Virus record (IMG/VR): IMGVR_UViG_3300031355_000002
Span: 1-55,200 of that record
DNA length: 55,200 bases
Source: a virus
Reading direction: 5' to 3' (one strand)
The position numbers were made by a program, and so were the translations under genes. The notes beneath the pieces were generated by a model that did not search any database, was not told where the DNA came from, and saw only the letters and a program-made list of their open reading frames with translations. Positions within the stretch are counted from its first letter, which is position 1, and the number at the start of each line of letters is the position of its first letter. Shown piece by piece: positions 1-6,255 of the stretch.

Positions 1-145
1 GTCGGATGCGGACAACCGCTTTCTTGCCCGCAGGCACCGCGCCAGGGAACTTGATGACGAGTTCTGTCTCGCCCGCCGGGATGTTAACCGTCTCGTTCGC
101 CTCGAACGTCTCCTGCTTGACTAGACTGACTTCTACCAATGCCAT
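1..145 (-). CDS. Hypothetical protein, truncated by the window edge
   Basis: The first 48 codons of a minus-strand gene are present and the frame is still open at base 1. The ATG at 145 follows an AAAGGA ribosome site. The visible protein begins MALVEVSLVKQETFEANETV and is rich in short beta-prone stretches (NIPAGETELVIKF, AGKKAVVRIR). It sits directly downstream of the tail-spike gene in the same direction, so a virion or tail accessory role is possible, but I do not recognise the family. Confidence 0.75.
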   Translation of the reverse strand, partial: MALVEVSLVKQETFEANETVNIPAGETELVIKFPGAVPAGKKAVVRIR

Positions 146-164
146 TGTTCTGTCCTTTCGTGCC

Positions 165-193
165 CGTCAAAGAGCAGCACCACCGTGGCGCTG
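165..193 (-). terminator. Possible intrinsic terminator after the tail-spike gene
   Basis: Read on the minus strand, CAGCGCCA and TGGTGCTG pair over 8 bp (one G-T) around the 3-nt loop CGG and are followed by CTCTTT. It lies between the spike stop (202) and the next start (145). The U-tract is short, so termination may be partial. Confidence 0.4.
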
Positions 194-201
194 CGAGTTT
201 C

Positions 202-2889
202 TTACGTTCGCCGCCCTATCAATGTGACCTTCAGTCCTGCTCCAGCAATCGTCGACCCGATCTGGTCGATGTCGATAGTGATTTCGGCATCATCAGCAAG
301 AGCCGCGTCGCTGATGACAGCGGGAGTGGTGGCTGTCGTCGACGTCTTTTCCGTGGCATCGATTGAGAGCTTCGTGGACAGGATGGATACGCCACCCTCG
401 TTGATGTCCACGATCAGGTCGGCACCTGTGGGCGCGGTGCCCACGCTTGCTCGCGGCGTCTCCGTCAGTGTGAATGCGTATGGCATTCGGAACGTCAGCT
501 TGGCCGCGCCGGTCGTGAGCGGAGTCGTCTCGTCGCTCACTGCGAAGATGATCGACTCGTTCGGCTTCCCCGCGATTGTGACGTCCGCTATGCCTGTCGC
601 CGCCACGATCACAGTGCCGGTAACCTCTGTTGCAAGCATGCGTAGGATAGTCCCAGCACCGACATTGTAGCCTGTGCACTTGCCAACAACCAAGCGCGCG
701 ATGGAAGTCGCCGTCGCGAGCTTGATAGTTCCCAGGTTTTCGACAAAGCCGTGGATGTTGCCGCCCGCTACCATGTTGATAGCTTCGCCCGAACCAGAAG
801 TGACCCACTGCGCGTCAATGAACAGGTTGCCGCCGGTCATGTTGATGGCGTTGCCGCTTCCGGTCGTGCACTGGATGCGGTTTGCTTTTACGTGAGTGTT
901 CCCCGCTCCGCTGTTCTCGAAGCAGTTAAGAGTCGCGTGCGTGCTGAGAATCTCGTCTGCCTCGATGTAACTAGCTCCGGATCCTGACTTCACTACTGTC
1001 GGGAATGCCCCGTCGTTGATGAAACGCCTCGCCACGACCCGCGAGTCCGTGATAAGCGTCTGCTTGCCCTTCAGCGTTGCGTGCGGCGCGTAGACGTTGA
1101 CCCACTGCGTGTGGATTATGTCCTCGTCGTACTCGGCGTCGTCGAGGACCTTGATGGTGATGGCCGTCGCTTCTGAGGAAGGGGAGAGCGCGGCAGCAGC
1201 AATTCTTGCGGCGTCAATCGTCAGCTTCGGCTTGTCCGGATAGGTGCCAGCATTCGCATCACTGCCGTGCTTGGCGACGTACAGGACCTGTTGGCGAACC
1301 CCGAAGAGACCTTCGGTTACAAACGTCGTGCCCTCACGATCGACTCGGGTTCGCTTGGTACTGCTCGCGTGCATGCTGTAGTCACCCAGCAAGTTGCCCG
1401 AGCACCTGTTGCCGATGTAGTTACAGCCGTCTGTCGCAGCCGATTCCGCGATCCCATAGCCGTTGTTATCGTGACAGGTATTGTTCCGGATGTCGATGTC
1501 GTCGCCTGCGTTCTCGATGCCGTTCTCTAGACACCCAGAAGCAGTGTTGTCGTCGATAGTCGAATCCGTCAGGCCACTTCCGATCTTCAGCCCGTCCTTG
1601 TGCCCGTTGATGAACTTGTTGTTGGTCACTTTGAACCGGGTGCCAGAATCGAGCCTCAAGCAATGCTCGTCGCCGGTGTTGTCGAAGATGTTGCCGATGA
1701 TCGTCACGTCCGATATGCCAGTGCCAGTTATCTCGGGCCCAGAGTTGCCAGATCCGTCGAACGTGATGTTGTTGACATCCATCACGATCTTCTTCGTGGT
1801 TCCAACGCTGTCGTTGATCCAGATCTGCTCTTGGATGTTGATGATCGTGTTGCCACGTATGACAACGTCTTCTATCTCCGCACCCGCCGCGCCGTAGAAT
1901 GCGATGCCCTGACTGCCGCCAGGAGTATCACGGTCAACGTAGTTGTACATGATTCGAACGGCATTGAGTTTGCGGTTGACCGCAATCGGCCACCTGAACA
2001 GTCCCTTGGTGGCCGCGCCGAACAGGTAGTTGCTTTCAACGGTCAGACCGATGACGTCGATGTCCTCCCCGTCCGCACGGACGAATGTGATCCCTCCGGT
2101 CGCGAAGTTCGCGGAGATGTTCCTGACGGTCAATCTGTTGATGACCGCAGCACCGGAACCTATCGGAGCGAAGAGCGGCGTCTGACCGCCAGCGCCTCCG
2201 TTGTACAGAACGCCGAAGCCTTCGAAGTTGATGTCGGACGCGGGAGCGGTGATGGCTATCGGGTTGTCGCCTGCGTAGGTGATGTCCAAGATGGACGCAG
2301 CCGAACCTCTAATGGATATGTTGCTCTTGCCGCTGATGTTGATCTGCGAGGCGACTGTGTGCGTACCGTCTGCGAGCCAGACGAACGAATTGCTGGAGAG
2401 GCCGTTGAGGATCGTGACCAGATCGTCGCCAGGCTCTACGATGTAGTACTTCTTCATCACCAACGAGCCGTCTGCCTTGCTTACGCCTATCTGACCGGCG
2501 ACCGAGGCCGTCAGCAGATTCTCGAGAGTTACTTCGTCGACCCCACCCTTCTCGTGTGTCGTGGCATGAGGTCCAAAAGATTCCTGTACCCACGCACTAC
2601 CATTGTACGTGAAATACTCAGTTTCTGCATTAACATAGGCGGTTAGGCCTACCACAGCGGAGGTGAATTCCCAAGTGGCTCCATTCCACTCCGCGACATT
2701 GTCCTCTTGTCCTGCCCAAGCACCAGTTGCTGTGGCAGCTACGATGTAGCGATCTCCGGGAGTTGGTGATCCGGGAGGAGATGAGGTGGTTCGGTTGATG
2801 ACCGGGTCCACCCATGTGATTCCTGCACCGCTCCCTAGAGCGCCTCCCCGAATGGGAACAGCAGTTCCGGCAATTATTGGACCCGGCAT
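202..2889 (-). CDS. Tail spike / tail fibre with right-handed beta-helix
   Basis: An 895-residue virion protein, probably the receptor-binding spike. Residues about 35-105 resemble the DUF2793 phage tail module (PTPGDRYIVAATATGAW, then EWNGATWEF and FTYNGSAWVQ). From about 170 to 700 there are repeated short strands with N/D/G turns (for example NNTASGCLENGIENAGDD, RNNTCHDNNGYGI), the hallmark of a pectate-lyase-like parallel beta-helix. The C-terminal ~130 residues form a different beta-rich region. The ATG at 2889 follows AGGAGG by 5 nt. Many such helices bind or cleave host polysaccharide, but no catalytic residues can be assigned here. It lies two genes downstream of the capsid gene, suggesting a compact morphogenesis operon. 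Confidence 0.8.
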   Translation of the reverse strand: MPGPIIAGTAVPIRGGALGSGAGITWVDPVINRTTSSPPGSPTPGDRYIVAATATGAWAGQEDNVAEWNGATWEFTSAVVGLTAYVNAETEYFTYNGSAWVQESFGPHATTHEKGGVDEVTLENLLTASVAGQIGVSKADGSLVMKKYYIVEPGDDLVTILNGLSSNSFVWLADGTHTVASQINISGKSNISIRGSAASILDITYAGDNPIAITAPASDINFEGFGVLYNGGAGGQTPLFAPIGSGAAVINRLTVRNISANFATGGITFVRADGEDIDVIGLTVESNYLFGAATKGLFRWPIAVNRKLNAVRIMYNYVDRDTPGGSQGIAFYGAAGAEIEDVVIRGNTIINIQEQIWINDSVGTTKKIVMDVNNITFDGSGNSGPEITGTGISDVTIIGNIFDNTGDEHCLRLDSGTRFKVTNNKFINGHKDGLKIGSGLTDSTIDDNTASGCLENGIENAGDDIDIRNNTCHDNNGYGIAESAATDGCNYIGNRCSGNLLGDYSMHASSTKRTRVDREGTTFVTEGLFGVRQQVLYVAKHGSDANAGTYPDKPKLTIDAARIAAAALSPSSEATAITIKVLDDAEYDEDIIHTQWVNVYAPHATLKGKQTLITDSRVVARRFINDGAFPTVVKSGSGASYIEADEILSTHATLNCFENSGAGNTHVKANRIQCTTGSGNAINMTGGNLFIDAQWVTSGSGEAINMVAGGNIHGFVENLGTIKLATATSIARLVVGKCTGYNVGAGTILRMLATEVTGTVIVAATGIADVTIAGKPNESIIFAVSDETTPLTTGAAKLTFRMPYAFTLTETPRASVGTAPTGADLIVDINEGGVSILSTKLSIDATEKTSTTATTPAVISDAALADDAEITIDIDQIGSTIAGAGLKVTLIGRRT

Positions 2890-2898
2890 AGCTTCCTC

Positions 2899-3192
2899 CT
2901 ATCCCATCTTCGGAATGTACCAGAGCTTCGTGCTGGAAGCTGCGGCGCATTGATGAATGATTGGACTTGCTTGCGCGGGGACCGGAATAGAGTCGTTGGG
3001 GTCGAGCCAGATTTCCCCGTCGTGTTGCGCATCGTCCTTGGCGAGAGAGTTGATACCCATGCCTAGATAGACACGAGCAATCCCGATATTGGTAAGACTT
3101 CCACCAACACCTTCCACCGTGATTCGGTGGAGAGTGTCGTCGCACTCGATGGTTGCCCACTTCTCATTGACTGTGATATTGGCAGCAGCCAT
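2899..3192 (-). CDS. Hypothetical small virion-associated protein
   Basis: 97 residues beginning MAAANITVNEKWATIECDD; mostly beta-prone, no signal peptide or membrane segment. The ATG at 3192 has a strong AAAGGAGG site 6 nt upstream, so expression is likely high. It lies between the major capsid gene and the spike gene and ends 9 nt before the spike start. Position and size would fit a head-decoration or head-fibre protein, but this is inference only. Confidence 0.7.
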   Translation of the reverse strand: MAAANITVNEKWATIECDDTLHRITVEGVGGSLTNIGIARVYLGMGINSLAKDDAQHDGEIWLDPNDSIPVPAQASPIIHQCAAASSTKLWYIPKMG

Positions 3193-3219
3193 CTCATCCT
3201 CCTTTCGGAAATGCGGCTA

Positions 3220-3254
3220 GGGGCACCTGTTCGCTCGCGCTACTAAGGTGCCCC
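3220..3254 (-). terminator. Hairpin downstream of the major capsid gene
   Basis: A perfect 9-bp stem (GGGGCACCT / AGGTGCCCC) with a 17-nt loop lies 12 nt after the capsid stop. No run of T follows on the minus strand. It may be a leaky terminator, an RNA-processing site or a 3' stabiliser for the capsid message. Confidence 0.4.
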
Positions 3255-3265
3255 CGAGATGGCCG

Positions 3266-4366
3266 CTAGTTGTTGACGCCGCTCTGGCGAGCGAGGCCGA
3301 GGCCTGACTCGAGAACGACAGCGGTGTACCACTTCACGCGGTACCTTCGAGCGTCCTTGGTCTCCAGGGCCCCGATGTCCTCCACTTCCACCGTCGGAAG
3401 CGTACGAGACACGAGTCCGTGGAAGCCCTCTTCCTCATCCATTGCGGCGTAGAGGATGGAGGCGTGAGTCGCCGCTCGAGTCGTCCACGTCACGGTGTTA
3501 TCCACCGTGGTGTTGCCGGGTGTGGTATCCCACGACGGCTCTGAGCTGCCGGAGGTTCCACCAGTCGTCGCTTCGAAGAGCAGCCCGGTGTTGCCAGTCA
3601 CCGAGGTGACCTTGGCGCCCGTTGCGTAGACAGTCGAGACTGCCCATACCGACAGCGTTGCTCGGCTGGTGCCCGACGGGTCTTCGTCAATGGGGATCCA
3701 GTCGTTCTTCAGGATCGGACGACCGCGGTACGCCGAGAACACGGTCCCGCCAATCTCGAGCGTCTCGGGCGTGGTGCCACCGAGTGCCCTCTGAAGAGCG
3801 ATATACGACCGGAGCGTCCGAGAGTTCATCACGAATGCCCGCATTCCGCCGACCTTGACTGCGTCGATGAGCCAGTCGAGATCGTCGTAGCCGAGTGCAG
3901 CTCCGGCGGCGCCATTGTCCTGGTTCTGCGTTGCAGCCAGGCCCGAGGCGATCTTGAGCATTCCGTCGAACTCGTTTGCGTCCACGGCAGAGTCGCCGGT
4001 GATCATCTTCTCTGCGAACAGACGGCCGACAACCTTCGACTTCTTGCTGATCTGCACAGCAGTCTGGTTGTTGGTGTCCGACGTCTGCGACTGCAGATAC
4101 TGGTCCACGTCGACCTGGCCGATGATCCGGCGCAGTTCCTGGGACAGCTTGGTGAACGTCGCTGCCGACTCGGACAGCGTGTCATTCACCGCGTAAAACG
4201 CCGCGGAACCCAGGTCGTTCTCGCGGTTGTAGTCATACGACTTGCCATCGAACGGCTTGAACGGCACGACACCGAACAGGTCGTCACTTGTGATGACGTT
4301 GTCGATGACGCCTGCCTGAAGCTCAGGCAGTGACAACTTTTCTGCTTCCGTTTTCAGGAGAGCCAT
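3266..4366 (-). CDS. Major capsid protein (HK97-like) with an inserted beta domain
   Basis: 366 residues. I chose the ATG at 4366 (MALLKTEAEKLSLPELQAG) because AAGGAAGG precedes it by about 9 nt; an in-frame start 33 nt upstream lacks a site. The sequence reads like a phage major capsid protein: an N-terminal arm, a VGRLFAEKMITGD segment, AFVMNSRTLRSYIALQRALGG and the C-terminal KWYTAVVLESGLGLAR. Between about residues 233 and 298 lies an extra module (WAVSTVYATGAKV, FEATTGGTSGSSEPSW, TVTWTT) of the kind seen on phage tail and decoration proteins. It interrupts the capsid fold just before SILYAAMDEEEGFHGLV. It follows the scaffold gene, as expected. Identity rests on sequence feel and gene order. 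Confidence 0.8.
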   Translation of the reverse strand: MALLKTEAEKLSLPELQAGVIDNVITSDDLFGVVPFKPFDGKSYDYNRENDLGSAAFYAVNDTLSESAATFTKLSQELRRIIGQVDVDQYLQSQTSDTNNQTAVQISKKSKVVGRLFAEKMITGDSAVDANEFDGMLKIASGLAATQNQDNGAAGAALGYDDLDWLIDAVKVGGMRAFVMNSRTLRSYIALQRALGGTTPETLEIGGTVFSAYRGRPILKNDWIPIDEDPSGTSRATLSVWAVSTVYATGAKVTSVTGNTGLLFEATTGGTSGSSEPSWDTTPGNTTVDNTVTWTTRAATHASILYAAMDEEEGFHGLVSRTLPTVEVEDIGALETKDARRYRVKWYTAVVLESGLGLARQSGVNN

Positions 4367-4407
4367 CGTCACAATCCTTCCTTGGCCACACGGAAGCAAT
4401 CTACTCG

Positions 4408-5364
4408 CTAGATAGCGGAGTTGCCTCCGGGAGTGGCCTGATTCTTTGCAAGTCCCGCGGCAATCTTGTCAGTGGGTGACAAATGCGATGTGTCTTTTCC
4501 ACCAACTTGAGTACCACCCTGTCGATGGCCGGTTCCGCCTATACGCTTAACGATGAAGAGGTTGGCAAATTCGTCTTGCCCTTTCATGTGCTCGACGTAC
4601 TGGTCGACGGTCATATTCTTCATGACCATCTTGTCGCCCTCTTTGACTTCCGCGTCGATGGAAGTCTTGAAGATGCTAGTACCATTACCGTCGTCGTCCA
4701 GCACCTCGGTGACTTTGACCTTCGGAGCAATGAGACCTACAAGCTGCTTCGCGTTGTAGGCATCATGCTTCGACGCTGCTCGGAGAATCGCGTTCTCCCT
4801 GCGGTCATCCTCGTACCGCCCCTTCCACGTGTCACGTTCAGCAGAAACACCATCTAGTTCCGTCCTGTGCTTCTCGTCGGCTCGCTTCTTCTCGGCTTCG
4901 GCCTTCTCGCGCTCGGTCAAGAGTTCGGCCTGAAGACTTGCAGCCCGGTCGTCCAACTTCTTTCGCTGGGCTTCCGTCAGATCCTTCGCCTTCTTGAGCT
5001 GGTTGACTTCATCCAACTGCTTCTGGATCTGCTGTTTGTACTTCGCCTCCATCTTGTCCTTCTCGCGCTTGAGGATGGCGTTGACCTGCTTCTGATTGAA
5101 AGTGTTTCCGTCACCGTCTCCGCCACCAGAGCCGGAGCCAGACCCACTCCCGTCACCGCTGCCATCGCCATCACCATCGCCAGAACCACCGGTGCCACCG
5201 TCACCGTCTCCGGATCCACCAGCACCTGAACCAGCCCCCGCTCCATCGCCGTCTCCTTCGTGATGACGGAAACTGCGAGTCGGGTTGAACGACTCCAAAC
5301 GTCTCGGCTGCATCCACGACACGAACCTCTGACCTGCTGCACGATTGAAACGATACCGACCCAT
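4408..5364 (-). CDS. Capsid scaffold-like protein, Gly/Asp-rich and coiled coil
   Basis: 318 residues. Residues about 36-85 are a low-complexity Gly/Asp/Ser tract of GDGDG and GSGSGSG units. Residues about 90-190 are strongly charged and coiled-coil-like (KREKDKMEAKYKQQIQKQLD onward). The C-terminal third includes a beta-prone region (SIFKTSIDAEVKEGDKMVM) and ends KNQATPGGNSAI. A long central coil directly upstream of the capsid gene matches phage scaffold (GP20-type) proteins. The ATG at 5364 follows AAAGGAG by 7 nt. The Gly/Asp tract is unusual for a scaffold and resembles the acidic linkers of the protein at 43387-44637. Confidence 0.75.
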   Translation of the reverse strand: MGRYRFNRAAGQRFVSWMQPRRLESFNPTRSFRHHEGDGDGAGAGSGAGGSGDGDGGTGGSGDGDGDGSGDGSGSGSGSGGGDGDGNTFNQKQVNAILKREKDKMEAKYKQQIQKQLDEVNQLKKAKDLTEAQRKKLDDRAASLQAELLTEREKAEAEKKRADEKHRTELDGVSAERDTWKGRYEDDRRENAILRAASKHDAYNAKQLVGLIAPKVKVTEVLDDDGNGTSIFKTSIDAEVKEGDKMVMKNMTVDQYVEHMKGQDEFANLFIVKRIGGTGHRQGGTQVGGKDTSHLSPTDKIAAGLAKNQATPGGNSAI

Positions 5365-5409
5365 CTTGCTGCTCCTTTCGACTCCCGCCTATTTCGCCCG
5401 GCGGTTAGG

Positions 5410-5432
5410 CTAAAGGTCGGGAACGCCCCGAC
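5410..5432 (-). terminator. Short hairpin after the connector gene
   Basis: GTCGGG-GCGTT-CCCGAC forms a perfect 6-bp stem with a 5-nt loop, followed by CTTTAG on the minus strand. It starts at the stop codon of the 5432-5917 gene. It is weak as a terminator and may attenuate readthrough into the scaffold and capsid genes. Confidence 0.3.
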
Positions 5433-5917
5433 TATACTCTTGTCAAGTCAATGGCCTCATCGCTTATCCACGGCGCAAGCAAACGCGCAGCGGTTGGGCT
5501 GGGTAGTCCGAAGTTGTCGTCGGCGAGCGCCATGCTACCACGACCCGTGTCGTAGGTCTCAGCAGCGTCACCAACTTTCTTGGACTTAAGACCGGCCTTG
5601 CTTGACAGTTGTTCAAGTGTCTTGCCTTGAAGAAAAGCTATTGCGAGTTCGCAACAGGCGTCTTGCACTTCAGTGGGTACATCACCGGACTCGTCGGCAC
5701 ACCCATCATCAACGCTCCGGGGAAACTCACGAGCCTGGTCGGGGTCACACTTCTCATCGACGAGTGGGAGGAGGTCAATCATGCGAGTGGCTTGCTTCAA
5801 CCCCTTGACCCTGTCCGCTGAGTCTGCATCATCCCATGCAGCAGAGTTGAGCCTCTCAGCAAAGTAGGCGGTGCCATATGTCTCGTCAGCGTACGGTGTG
5901 ATTGATGCGTATGTCAT
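5432..5917 (-). CDS. Head-tail connector / adaptor (DnaT_2-like family)
   Basis: 161 residues. The pattern YADETYGTAYFAERLNSAAW, then GLKQATRMIDLLPLVDEKCD, EFPRSVDDG, EVQDACCELAIAFLQG and ending PSPTAARLLAPWISDEAIDL matches the phage family often labelled DnaT-like ssDNA-binding protein. These proteins lie between portal and capsid genes and act as head completion or adaptor proteins. The start overlaps the upstream stop as TAATG. The DNA-binding label is a family name, not something seen here. Confidence 0.7.
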   Translation of the reverse strand: MTYASITPYADETYGTAYFAERLNSAAWDDADSADRVKGLKQATRMIDLLPLVDEKCDPDQAREFPRSVDDGCADESGDVPTEVQDACCELAIAFLQGKTLEQLSSKAGLKSKKVGDAAETYDTGRGSMALADDNFGLPSPTAARLLAPWISDEAIDLTRV

Positions 5918-6255
5918 TACAGGTGCGCCCCTTCCTGCTCGACTAACGTCGGCATCTCCTCAGCGTCAGGGAAGACGAATCGGAGGTCACCCTCAAACTC
6001 TGACGAGAGCAGCGACAGCGCATATTGCGTACCCTCGTAGTACTGGCTGAGATTCTGTGGGAACAGCCCACCTGAGACACTAATCTCGAACCGGTTGTTA
6101 AAGATCACGTCTTCGATCTGCCTCTTAATGAAATCGTCTTCCACCACGACGCTCAACGATTCCATCAACCACTCTTCAGGCCGAGACCAGAAGAATTCGA
6201 GTGAGCCTATGTGCTCATCGAAGTGAAACACTTGTATGGCAACGGTCAGCGCCAT
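5917..6255 (-). CDS. Hypothetical protein in the head-gene block
   Basis: 112 residues starting MALTVAIQVFHFDEHIGSLEF. I chose the ATG at 6255 because it forms TAATG with the stop of the minor-head gene and has GAGG about 8 nt upstream; an ATG 24 nt earlier lacks a site. No known motif is visible. It is acidic with several aromatic residues. Its place between the F-like head protein and the connector suggests a neck or head-completion role. Confidence 0.7.
   Translation of the reverse strand: MALTVAIQVFHFDEHIGSLEFFWSRPEEWLMESLSVVVEDDFIKRQIEDVIFNNRFEISVSGGLFPQNLSQYYEGTQYALSLLSSEFEGDLRFVFPDAEEMPTLVEQEGAHL

Noticed and set aside
1600-2646. Long plus-strand open frame (348 codons) opposite the tail spike
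   Set aside because: It lacks a ribosome site and has low-complexity antisense composition; the minus-strand beta-helix reading explains the region.
4936-5342. Open frames opposite or beside the Gly/Asp tract of the scaffold gene
   Set aside because: They arise from the low-complexity DNA; the scaffold frame has the start site and gene order.
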